NCBI GenBank assembly: GCA_900552305.1
Contig: URZD01000139.1
Location: forward strand, 1 to 5,791
DNA from: an uncultured Eubacteriales bacterium
Lineage (GTDB): Bacteria > Bacillota > Clostridia > Monoglobales > Monoglobaceae
DNA: 5,791 bases
Direction: 5' to 3'
The position numbers and the translations under genes were made by a program. The notes beneath the pieces were generated by a model. The model was not told the origin of the DNA, ran no database searches, and saw only the letters and a list, made by a program, of their open reading frames with translations. Positions 1 through 5,601 of this stretch are shown here, in pieces; positions within the stretch are counted from its first letter, which is position 1; every line of letters starts with the position of its first letter.

Positions 1-270
1 CATCAAATACAGCTCCGCGGCTCTTATTATATTTCTTCTTTTATAATATGTAACCGCCTCGGCGGGAGTTCCAAAACTGTCGGAGCCGCGCGTCTTTACC
101 TCTACAAACACAAGGCAGCCGCCGTCACGCGCGATTATGTCAATCTCGCCGCAGCGCGTCCGCATATTCCGCTCCACAATTTCGCAGCCGTGCGCTTTCA
201 GGTATTCGCACGCCGCGTCCTCGCCGCAGCTACCGACTATTTTATTTTTCATTCCGCGTCCGAAAATCAT
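1..270 (-). CDS. yraN: YraN family (UPF0102) protein, nuclease-like fold, 3' end outside the window
   Basis: I read 90 codons by reverse-complementing the left edge; the gene continues beyond position 1. The protein begins MIFGRGMKNKIVGSCGED and carries the YraN hallmarks: a GxxGED-AxxYL segment (residues 13-24), GEIDII (41-46) and FVEVKTR (55-61), then the SFGTPAEAV segment (65-73). D44, E57 and K59 match the D...ExK core of the restriction-endonuclease-like fold. The family's biochemical role is not firmly established; a part in DNA processing is often suggested. The start is the ATG at 268-270, which overlaps the rnhB stop as ATGA, so translation is probably coupled. A second in-frame ATG at 250-252 would give MKNKIVGS, closer to typical family starts, and neither has a strong ribosome binding site. 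Family assignment is secure; the exact start is not. Confidence 0.9.
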   Translation of the reverse strand, partial: MIFGRGMKNKIVGSCGEDAACEYLKAHGCEIVERNMRTRCGEIDIIARDGGCLVFVEVKTRGSDSFGTPAEAVTYYKRRNIIRAAELYLM

Positions 271-893
271 TTTCTGCCCAACACCTTGTCGGTCATGAAG
301 GTTTTTCTGTGGACCTCCGAGACTCCGTATTTTTGGATTGCCTCCATATGCGCCTTTGTGCCGTAGCCTTTGTGCTTTGCAAAACCGTATTCGGGATATT
401 CGCGATCAAGCTCGCGCATGAGCCTGTCACGGCTCACCTTTGCAAGTATTGACGCGGCGGCGATTGTCTGCGACCTCGCGTCACCCTTTATTATATACTC
501 GTACGGCGTATCAAACGGTATTCCGTCATTTCCGTCAATGATTATGTAATCCGCCTTTCGGTCAAGGTTTTGCACCGCGTTGTGCATGGCAAGGCTTGTT
601 GCCTGCCTTATATTTATTTCGTCAATAACCGTTGGAGAGACAAATTCAATCGCGTATGCGACAGCCGTATTGCATATTATATCAAACAGCGCCTCGCGCT
701 TTTTCTCTGTCAGCTTTTTGGAATCGTTCACACCATCAATTCTCGCGCCCTGCGGCAAAATAACCGCCGCCGCGCACACGGGTCCCGCAAGAGGTCCTCT
801 GCCCGCCTCGTCTACGCCCGCGATGAGCTTAAACCCTTTTGAATACAATCCGTTTTCGATTTCCGTCATGTCAAATACTTCTTTTTCCTTCAT
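267..893 (-). CDS. rnhB: Ribonuclease HII
   Basis: This 208-residue enzyme cuts the RNA strand of RNA-DNA hybrids and starts removal of ribonucleotides misincorporated in DNA. The N-terminal motif GVDEAGRGPLAGPV lies at residues 26-39, with catalytic D28 and E29. DSKKL follows at 57-61, IIIDGN at 117-122 with D120, and KGD at 136-138 with D138. The 18-residue spacing of the last two acidic residues fits the D-E-D-D active site of the family. The AAASILAKVSRD helix (145-156) and the HKGYGT segment near 173 are also typical. It has the compact length of the E. coli enzyme and lacks the N-terminal extension of the longer Bacillus form. The ATG start has an AAAGGA ribosome binding site (about 900-906) six bases upstream. 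It follows a terminator-like hairpin after rbgA and I see no convincing promoter of its own, so read-through transcription is likely. Confidence 0.97.
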   Translation of the reverse strand: MKEKEVFDMTEIENGLYSKGFKLIAGVDEAGRGPLAGPVCAAAVILPQGARIDGVNDSKKLTEKKREALFDIICNTAVAYAIEFVSPTVIDEINIRQATSLAMHNAVQNLDRKADYIIIDGNDGIPFDTPYEYIIKGDARSQTIAAASILAKVSRDRLMRELDREYPEYGFAKHKGYGTKAHMEAIQKYGVSEVHRKTFMTDKVLGRK

Positions 894-953
894 AGCTTAT
901 CCTTTCGCCCGGAAAATTGACCTTGCATAAGCGTTACAAATTTCCGTATATTG

Positions 954-1007
954 AAAAAACCGCATCCAAGCGGCAAAAACGCCTGTAGCTCGGTGCGGTT
1001 TTCTTTT
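954..1007 (-). terminator. Long hairpin terminator after rbgA, possibly bidirectional
   Basis: On the minus strand the arms AAAACCGCA (994-1002) and TGCGGTTTT (956-964) pair over 9 bp. The stem continues with CCGAGC (988-993) against GCTTGG (966-971), including one G-U pair, and then GGC/GCC around a GTTTTT loop (975-980). The downstream arm ends in a run of six T. On the plus strand the other arm also ends in a T-rich stretch (999-1007), so it could stop transcription both ways. It separates lepB-rbgA from rnhB-yraN. Confidence 0.75.
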
Positions 1008-1096
1008 GATTTCTGCCGTATGCTCCGTTACGCCTTAAACGCCGTATCGGTTTAATTTTCGACCAAAGTCGCCGCAAAATTACGGTTGTACTTTAC
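1003..1096. other. rbgA 3' untranslated stretch with local dyad symmetry, no gene
   Basis: This stretch lies between the rbgA stop and the terminator hairpin and has no credible ORF. It contains the broken palindrome AATTTTCGAC (1054-1063), a CAAA loop, then GTCG (1068-1071), a CCGC bulge and AAAATT (1076-1081). It also contains distant complementary pentamers CCGTA (1016-1020) and TACGG (1081-1085). It may be only a structured 3' tail or part of a dispersed intergenic repeat; one copy cannot distinguish these. Confidence 0.35.
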
Positions 1097-1951
1097 CTAT
1101 CTCGGCAGTTCAAGAGTAATCTTGCCTATTTTTGCCGCGCGGAACTCATCCAAAACCAAGTTTGACGTTCTGAACATATCAACATTTCCGCCTGACACGA
1201 TACATCCGCGCTTTCTGCCTATAACCCCAATAAGGTCGTAATCATCGACTGCGGACATATCCTCCTCGCTTAGCTTGTATCTTGCCGCAAGCATATCGGG
1301 ATAGTTTTCGCGCAGAAATCCGACAAGGTAAAACGCAAGCTCCTCCACGTCCATTATCTCGTCCTTTATTCCGCCTGTATAGGCTATTCTCTTTGCAACC
1401 TCCGCGTCCTCGAACTTCGGCCACAAAATGCCCGGAGTATCAAGCAGCTCATACTTTCCCGCAAGCCTTATCCACTGCTTTGCGGTAGTCACGCCCGGAC
1501 GGTCGCCCGTCTTTGCCGCCGACCTTCCCGCAAGCCTGTTTATAAACGAGGATTTTCCGACGTTCGGTATTCCCACAACCAACATTCTTACAGGTCTGCG
1601 CTGTATTCCCTTTTGGCGTTCGCGCTCGAATTTATCGGCAAGCACCGTTTCAATCGCGTTGTCAAAACCCTTTAAGCCGTTTCCCGAAAGGCTGTCGGCA
1701 AGCAGGGTACATATTCCCTTTTGTTCAAAGTAGTCAGCCCAGCGGCGGTTTGCGTCCGAATCGGCTATATCCGCCTTATTCAGCACAAGCACGCGCGGCT
1801 TATTGCCCACAATTCTGTCTATCTCGGGATTTCGCGATGACAGCGGCAATCTTGCATCAACAAGCTCCACCGCAACGTCAACCAGCTTAAGACTGTCGGT
1901 AATCAGCCGTCTTGTCTTTGCCATATGTCCCGGAAACCACTGCAATACCAT
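1097..1951 (-). CDS. rbgA: Ribosome biogenesis GTPase RbgA (YlqF)
   Basis: This is a circularly permuted GTPase needed for late maturation of the 50S ribosomal subunit. With the ATG at 1949-1951 the protein is 284 residues, close to the roughly 282 of Bacillus RbgA, and begins MVLQWFPGHMAKTRR. That start puts His9 of the FPGH motif at the position of the catalytic histidine known in the family. G motifs come in permuted order: NKAD (G4) at 58-61, then GIPNVGKSS (G1) at 127-135, the PGVTT segment (G2) at 152-156 and DTPG (G3) at 171-174. A helical C-terminal domain follows. The ORF extends upstream to a TTG at 1967-1969, but the GAGAG ribosome binding site just upstream of the ATG lies inside that extension and supports the ATG. 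It sits 39 bases after lepB in the same direction. Confidence 0.96.
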   Translation of the reverse strand: MVLQWFPGHMAKTRRLITDSLKLVDVAVELVDARLPLSSRNPEIDRIVGNKPRVLVLNKADIADSDANRRWADYFEQKGICTLLADSLSGNGLKGFDNAIETVLADKFERERQKGIQRRPVRMLVVGIPNVGKSSFINRLAGRSAAKTGDRPGVTTAKQWIRLAGKYELLDTPGILWPKFEDAEVAKRIAYTGGIKDEIMDVEELAFYLVGFLRENYPDMLAARYKLSEEDMSAVDDYDLIGVIGRKRGCIVSGGNVDMFRTSNLVLDEFRAAKIGKITLELPR

Positions 1952-1990
1952 AGCTCTGCTCTCTTTCAAATTATATTCGGTAAAGCCGAA

Positions 1991-2680
1991 TTATCTTTCG
2001 TAATCCACGTTGCCCAGATTGTTAAGCGGCCAGAAACGGTAAACCGCATGACCGATAACCTCCTTGACCGGAACCTGACCGATTTCGCGGCTGTCCTTAC
2101 TGTGGTTACGGTTATCACCCATTACAAAAATTTTGTCCTTCTCGACAACAATCGGATTTTCGCGGCTGTACTCGCCATGCTCCATAACGCTCTCTATATA
2201 TGCGCCGATAAGATGTGTCGGCTCGTATATATACGGCTCGTCAAGCAGCTCGTCATTTACATACACGTCACCTGACTCAAAATCTATATACACCGTGTCG
2301 CCCTCGGTCGCAATCACGCGCTTTATATACGGACGTTTCGGGTCTGACGCGGGTCTGAAGATTATAACGTCACCCTTTTTCGGCGTATACATAAGCCTGT
2401 TGACGTACATTCTGTCCTCATTTTGGAGCGTAGGCTCCATTGACTGTCCCTGCACCTTTGCCAGTGTCAGCACAAAGTTTTTAAGCAAAAACGCCACAAC
2501 AAGCGCAATTACTATTGACTGAATCCAATCCATAGCTTCCTTCTTCCAGCCACCGCCGCTGTTTTCGGTTTTATGAGCGTTTTCGCCCTCCTCGGCAGCC
2601 GCCGTATTTTCGGCGCTCGGCTCGATATTTTGCTGCATATCGGTATTTTCAAAATTTTCTCTGTTTTCAAAATTATCCAT
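1991..2680 (-). CDS. lepB: Type I signal peptidase
   Basis: This membrane serine protease removes signal peptides from exported proteins, which could include the two secreted proteins encoded in this window. The 229-residue protein has a polar, Glu/Asn-rich N-terminal tail (about 1-45) presumed cytoplasmic, one membrane segment (about 52-72) and an extracellular catalytic domain. The nucleophile is S80 in GQSMEPTL, and the general base is K120 in YIKRVIATEGD. The conserved box E GDNRNHSKDSR lies at 188-198, and a GHAVYRFWPL strand near the C terminus is typical. The ATG has an AAAGGATGG ribosome binding site (about 2687-2695) six bases away. The roughly 45-residue acidic tail is longer than in small Bacillus SipS enzymes but is seen in Clostridia. 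A hairpin terminator lies between it and rplS, and no separate promoter is evident. Confidence 0.97.
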   Translation of the reverse strand: MDNFENRENFENTDMQQNIEPSAENTAAAEEGENAHKTENSGGGWKKEAMDWIQSIVIALVVAFLLKNFVLTLAKVQGQSMEPTLQNEDRMYVNRLMYTPKKGDVIIFRPASDPKRPYIKRVIATEGDTVYIDFESGDVYVNDELLDEPYIYEPTHLIGAYIESVMEHGEYSRENPIVVEKDKIFVMGDNRNHSKDSREIGQVPVKEVIGHAVYRFWPLNNLGNVDYER

Positions 2681-2715
2681 CAGAAACCATCCTTTACTCT
2701 TTCAGAACTGAAATC

Positions 2716-2756
2716 GAAAAAAGAACACAGGGGATGCAAAGTTTTTTTACATCCCC
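2716..2756 (-). terminator. Hairpin terminator or attenuator between rplS and lepB
   Basis: On the minus strand GGGGATG (2750-2756) pairs perfectly with CATCCCC (2730-2736) around a 13-base loop. Four to five bases after the stem a T-rich run (2716-2724) follows. This resembles an intrinsic terminator lying 12 bases past the rplS stop. Because lepB has no evident promoter, partial read-through would make lepB expression lower than rplS, a common arrangement after ribosomal protein genes. Confidence 0.7.
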
Positions 2757-2768
2757 CAATGAACACTG

Positions 2769-3110
2769 TTAAATTTTTTCCTTAACCTTAGCAGCCTTAC
2801 CAACTCTGTCACGGAGGTAATAGAGCTTAGCACGTCTGACTTTGCCTCGTCTTGAAACCTCAATGCGGTCGATGTTGGGCGAGTTTACCGGGAAGGTCCT
2901 TTCAACACCTACACCGTAGGAAATACGTCTTACGGTAAATGTCTCCTGAATACCGCCGTGGTTCTTCTTGATGATTGTACCCTCAAACATCTGAACTCTC
3001 TCGCGGTTTCCTTCCTTAACCTTAACGTATACGCGAACAGTGTCACCGACGTTAAGCTGCGGCAAATCCTTTCTAATCTGCTCCTGTGTAATCTGGTCTA
3101 AAATGTTCAT
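2769..3110 (-). CDS. rplS: 50S ribosomal protein L19
   Basis: L19 lies at the 30S-50S interface of the ribosome. The 113-residue protein has the normal bacterial length and aligns by eye along its whole length: an N-terminal helix (MNILDQITQEQIRKDLP), the GDTVRVYVKVKEG strand (22-34), the FEGTIIKK motif (43-50), the RRISYGVGVERTFPVNSP segment (61-78) and a basic C terminus with RRGKVRRAKLYYLRDRVGK. The ATG has an AAAGGATG ribosome binding site (about 3118-3125). A strong promoter and an 80-base leader lie just upstream. The usual Firmicutes neighbour trmD is not found upstream; the surface-protein operon occupies that position. Confidence 0.98.
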   Translation of the reverse strand: MNILDQITQEQIRKDLPQLNVGDTVRVYVKVKEGNRERVQMFEGTIIKKNHGGIQETFTVRRISYGVGVERTFPVNSPNIDRIEVSRRGKVRRAKLYYLRDRVGKAAKVKEKI

Positions 3111-3190
3111 ATTTTACATCCTTTCTTTTCAGACATTCATGCCATACGCCCTCCAGACAGAGCATAAGCAGAGGACTGCCCATATTTAAC
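3111..3190 (-). promoter_or_regulatory. rplS 5' leader, candidate L19 autoregulatory structure
   Basis: The predicted transcript has about 80 untranslated bases before rplS. In the minus-strand RNA, GUCCUC (3172-3177) can pair with GAGGGC (3148-3153) over 6 bp including one G-U pair, and flanking AUAU (3182-3185) can pair with GUAU (3144-3147). Ribosomal protein leaders bound by L19 are known in Firmicutes, but I did not match this one to a known consensus. The pairing is modest, so treat the regulatory role as a suggestion. Confidence 0.35.
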
Positions 3191-3196
3191 CTAAAC

Positions 3197-3225
3197 ATTA
3201 TACCACACCTTTTCGGATATTGCAA
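3197..3225 (-). promoter_or_regulatory. Strong sigma-A-type promoter for rplS
   Basis: On the minus strand the -35 box is TTGCAA (3220-3225), the spacer is exactly 17 bases, and the -10 box is a perfect TATAAT (3197-3202) preceded by an extended TGG. Transcription would begin near 3190. This gives rplS and probably lepB-rbgA a promoter independent of the upstream surface-protein genes. Confidence 0.88.
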
Positions 3226-3256
3226 GCGGTTTTTCAAAATAATTGAAAATTTCCGC
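3226..3256. repeat. Imperfect palindrome directly upstream of the rplS -35 box
   Basis: GCGG (3226-3229) and CCGC (3253-3256) flank an AT-rich inverted repeat, TTTTCAA (3231-3237) against TTGAAAA (3243-3249). In RNA from the surface-protein operon it would fold into a hairpin, but no T run follows, so it is not a classical terminator. It could be a weak terminator, an operator or an A/T-rich UP-like element for the adjoining promoter. Confidence 0.5.
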
Positions 3257-3296
3257 TCCGTCAATGGTATTTCTGCACAAATTACCGCTGTTTAAG

Positions 3297-5048
3297 CTAT
3301 TTTACGATTTTAAAACCACATTCGGGTGACATTCCGTCAAGGCTGTTCCAAATCATAACCTTGGCGCGTGTATAGGTTTTGGTCGGTATGAATGTAATTA
3401 CTTTGTTAGTTTCGCTGTACTCACTCGATTGCTGCATTCCGACAAATTTGTCGCCGTCATAAAGGGCAAGGATAACGGTCTTTCCGGCAGCTATGTTACA
3501 CGGCTTGACACCGATTTTGCCATTGTCGGAAAGTGTTATCTTTACCCCTGCGCAGTACGTGATAATACTGTCGGCAATGGAATATTTTTCTCCTTTGCTT
3601 ATAGCTCTCCAGTCCTCCTCACTGCCGTCATAACAAACCGTGTTTAATTTTATGCAATCCAAAAATGCATTCTTGCCAATACTTGTTACAGTGTTCGGAA
3701 TTGTGACTTTTCCCAAACCGCCGATGAAAGTTACTTTATCTTTATCATCCTTTTCCACGAAATAGCAATTATAAAACGCACTGTTGCCGATACTTTCCAC
3801 ACCATCGGGGATTGTTACACTCGTTAATCCGTGACAAATCGAAAACGCTTCTTCGCCGATGCTTTTCACACCGTCCGGAATTATTATGTCCGTTAAATTA
3901 CGGCAATTTTCGAACGCGCCGTTGCCAATACTTGTTACGCCGTTCGGAATTGTAAACGAGGTATCCGTTTTTTGACATGGGAAACGCATAATTTCTGTCT
4001 TGGCTTTGTTGTATAAAACACCGTTGTCGGAGCAATAAGCGGTATTGTTCTCAGCAACGTTTATGCCTGTTAAATCGACGCAGCCGTTAAATGCACTATT
4101 GCCGATACTTGTCACGCTGCCCGGAATTTCTATGCTTGTTAAGTCACTACAGCCATTAAATGCACTATTGCCGATGCTTAATACACTATCGGGAATTGTT
4201 ATGCTTTTTAGACTGCCGCAACCACTAAATGCATTATCGGCAATGGTTTTTGTTTCTGGCTTTATGATATAATCATTTATTTTATCTCGATTCAACGCCC
4301 AATCATCCGCTTTAATAAGATGCTTTCCTATATACAAATCTCTCCATGTTGTATCATCATTGTAAAGTCCTGTGAATTGAAAAGCATTATCTCCGATACT
4401 TGTCACGCTGTCGGGAAGCGTCACATCATTTAATTTTTTGCAACCGTCAAATGCAAAAGCGCCAATAGCTTCTACGCCGTCTTGAATTGTAACTTTTTCC
4501 AGACCAATGCTGTAAATTATGTTGAAATCATCATCCATTTCACAATAATAACAGCTGGAAAATGCACTCTCGCCAACGCTTTTTACACTGCCTGGGATTG
4601 TAGCTTCTTTTAAGCCGCTACAAGAATGAAATGCTGCATTTCCAATACTTTCCACGCCATTCGGAATTGTTATGTTTTCTAAGGCTTTGCAGCAGTCAAA
4701 CGCATGACTTCCGATAAGTCTTACGCTGTTCGGAATTGATACGCTTGCGATTCTGTTGCACCAAAAAAACGCATAATCGCCAATGCTTGTTACACCGGTT
4801 TCTATACTTACATTTTCAATATAATCGCTATAACAACTATACCACGGCGCATTGGAATATTCCGTATACGATTCCATATCTCCCATACCGCTTATCGTAA
4901 GCGTCTTTGTATCGGAATCGTATGCCCATGTCACATTTTCGCCACAGCTGCCGCTTGCCGTCGCCGTCGCAAAGGCTGCCGCCGGCGCAAGCGCAAGCAA
5001 CATACACAGCACAATAACCGCCGCTGAAATTCGTTTCATTTTAATCAT
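3297..5048 (-). CDS. Secreted BspA-type leucine-rich repeat protein with a separate C-terminal domain
   Basis: A 583-residue exported surface-type protein. Residues 1-27 form a signal peptide: basic start, hydrophobic core, probable cut after AFA27. Residues 33-82 form the usual N-terminal cap (CGENVTWAYD, TLTISGMGDM). About 13 BspA/LRR_5 repeats of roughly 23 residues span 83-470, built on the pattern xSIGxxAFxxCxxLxxxxIPxxV. Two longer divergent linkers interrupt them (about 224-267 and 329-365), both of the kind seen in this family. Residues 500-583 form a distinct domain with ILALYDGDKFV and AKVMIWNSLDGM, which I recognise as recurring in secreted Clostridia proteins of unknown function. 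BspA relatives have been linked to adhesion, but no ligand can be inferred here. No SLH repeat, LPXTG or membrane anchor is visible in it. The start ATG (5046-5048) has AAAGGAGGGG at 5061-5069 about 11 bases away. It lies 19 bases after the SLH gene, so they likely form an operon. Confidence 0.93.
   Translation of the reverse strand: MIKMKRISAAVIVLCMLLALAPAAAFATATASGSCGENVTWAYDSDTKTLTISGMGDMESYTEYSNAPWYSCYSDYIENVSIETGVTSIGDYAFFWCNRIASVSIPNSVRLIGSHAFDCCKALENITIPNGVESIGNAAFHSCSGLKEATIPGSVKSVGESAFSSCYYCEMDDDFNIIYSIGLEKVTIQDGVEAIGAFAFDGCKKLNDVTLPDSVTSIGDNAFQFTGLYNDDTTWRDLYIGKHLIKADDWALNRDKINDYIIKPETKTIADNAFSGCGSLKSITIPDSVLSIGNSAFNGCSDLTSIEIPGSVTSIGNSAFNGCVDLTGINVAENNTAYCSDNGVLYNKAKTEIMRFPCQKTDTSFTIPNGVTSIGNGAFENCRNLTDIIIPDGVKSIGEEAFSICHGLTSVTIPDGVESIGNSAFYNCYFVEKDDKDKVTFIGGLGKVTIPNTVTSIGKNAFLDCIKLNTVCYDGSEEDWRAISKGEKYSIADSIITYCAGVKITLSDNGKIGVKPCNIAAGKTVILALYDGDKFVGMQQSSEYSETNKVITFIPTKTYTRAKVMIWNSLDGMSPECGFKIVK
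3639..4802 (-). repeat. Coding tandem repeats of about 69 bp (LRR units)
   Basis: The LRR region repeats at DNA level with a period of 69 bases (23 codons). The minus-strand codons for IGNSAF recur, visible on the plus strand as repeated AATGCACTATTGCCGAT-like blocks near 4090-4180. Units are closest in the middle of the array (repeats 8 and 9) and diverge outward. Such an array may gain or lose units by recombination. Confidence 0.85.
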
Positions 5049-5067
5049 ATTAAGCTCTGCCCCTCCT

Positions 5068-5439
5068 TTAATTGTTGTTCAGCTCATAGGAAAATTTCCA
5101 AAACATCGTTGCCGTAGCGGCTCTTGACTGAGCAGCCTTCGGATAAATTGCATATTCGTATCCGTTAAGCGAGTGTATGAACATAATGCCCTCATTAAAG
5201 CACCACGCGACAGGAATTTTTGCGTAATCCGATATATCCGAATAGTCGTTGTAACCTTCAAGAGCAGATGAAATATCCGAATCGCCGAGCGATACGTCAA
5301 GTTCCTTTGACTCCGCATAGCGATAGAAAATCGCCGCAATCTGCTCACGCGTTATAACCTCATACGTAGAAAATGTTCCGTTTCCCGTACCGTTTATAAT
5401 TCCCGACGCTGCCGCACAAATCAGTCTTTTCAATTTCAT
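5068..5439 (-). CDS. Short SLH-domain protein, probable internally deleted remnant
   Basis: From the ATG at 5437-5439 (GTGGAG ribosome binding site six bases upstream) the protein has 123 residues. It opens like a signal peptide, MKLKRLICAA, but the hydrophobic core stops after about 11 residues. It then runs straight into SGIINGTGNGTF and ITREQIAAIFYRYAE (29-43), which is the second half of an SLH repeat. A further nearly full SLH repeat covers about 59-118 (YSDISDYAKIPVAWCFNEGI, then SRAATATMFWKF). SLH domains normally come in threes and bind pyruvylated cell-wall polymers, so one and a half copies is short. The most economical reading is an in-frame deletion that removed the rest of the signal peptide and the main body. 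Secretion and wall binding are therefore doubtful. A longer reading from a TTG at 5533-5535 overlaps the promoter region and is unlikely. Its stop overlaps the LRR gene's ribosome binding site. Confidence 0.75.
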   Translation of the reverse strand: MKLKRLICAAASGIINGTGNGTFSTYEVITREQIAAIFYRYAESKELDVSLGDSDISSALEGYNDYSDISDYAKIPVAWCFNEGIMFIHSLNGYEYAIYPKAAQSRAATATMFWKFSYELNNN

Positions 5440-5479
5440 AATAAACTCCACCCTTCCTTTTAGTCTCTCTATCAATTTC

Positions 5480-5508
5480 ATATTAGCATATCTGTCAAAA
5501 TAAGTAAA
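5480..5508 (-). promoter_or_regulatory. Candidate promoter of the SLH-LRR operon
   Basis: On the minus strand a -35-like TTTACT (5503-5508), a 17-base spacer and a -10-like TAATAT (5480-5485) with an extended TGC are present, giving a start near 5473. Two perfect TTGACA hexamers (5524-5529 and 5493-5498) are also nearby but lack good -10 boxes at 16-18 bases. Which one is used cannot be decided from sequence. Confidence 0.45.
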
Positions 5509-5529
5509 TAAGATTTCCATATTTGTCAA
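5482..5529. repeat. Direct repeat pair, 17 bases, 31 bp apart
   Basis: On the minus strand the segments at 5513-5529 and 5482-5498 both read TTGACA-N-ATATG-NN-AAT and match at 14 of 17 positions. The spacing of 31 bp is about three helical turns. They may be paired regulator sites or duplicated promoter elements. Confidence 0.55.
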
Positions 5530-5548
5530 TGCCAATTACGGAAATCTT
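5510..5548. promoter_or_regulatory. Inverted repeat in the divergent promoter region, candidate operator
   Basis: AAGATTTCC (5510-5518) and GGAAATCTT (5540-5548) form a perfect 9-bp inverted repeat with 21 bases between them. It ends directly before the -35 box of the plus-strand gene and covers the upstream TTGACA of the minus-strand operon. That placement suits an operator affecting both directions, possibly bound by the adjoining helix-turn-helix protein, which is inference. Confidence 0.5.
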
Positions 5549-5577
5549 TTGCATTTTTTTATTATATATGATAGAAT
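5549..5577 (+). promoter_or_regulatory. Candidate promoter of the helix-turn-helix gene
   Basis: A -35-like TTGCAT (5549-5554), a 17-base spacer and the -10 box TAGAAT (5572-5577), five of six to consensus with an extended TGA before it, predict a start near 5584 and a leader of about 18 bases. Confidence 0.6.
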
Positions 5578-5601
5578 GGAAAATATAAGGGGGACACAAA
5601 A

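Noticed and set aside
570..930. Plus-strand ORFs of 90 and 116 codons
   Set aside because: They lie antisense within rnhB, which has all its catalytic residues; their sequences are low-complexity and have no ribosome binding site context.
1282..1733. Plus-strand ORFs antisense to rbgA, and a 60-codon minus-strand ORF at 1242-1424
   Set aside because: rbgA is intact with all G motifs in order; the others are shadow frames rich in Ser, Pro and Arg.
1952..1969. Upstream TTG start for rbgA adding six residues
   Set aside because: The ribosome binding site lies inside this extension, and the ATG start puts the catalytic His at position 9 as in the family.
1975..1991. Small hairpin ATTCGG/CCGAAT between lepB and rbgA
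   Set aside because: Six-base stem without a T run; too weak to call a terminator in a tightly spaced operon.
2133..2522. 129-codon plus-strand ORF
   Set aside because: Antisense to the catalytic domain of lepB, which is clearly real; Ser/Thr-rich shadow translation.
3073..3264. 63-codon minus-strand ORF overlapping the rplS start
   Set aside because: It spans the rplS promoter, leader and ribosome binding site and has no recognisable protein features.
3639..4802. Possible CRISPR or satellite array because of regular repetition
   Set aside because: Period is 69 bases, in frame, without unique spacers; it encodes 23-residue LRR units.
5440..5535. N-terminal extension of the SLH protein from a TTG at 5533-5535
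   Set aside because: It would run through the candidate promoter and ribosome binding site, and the added residues are not signal-peptide-like.
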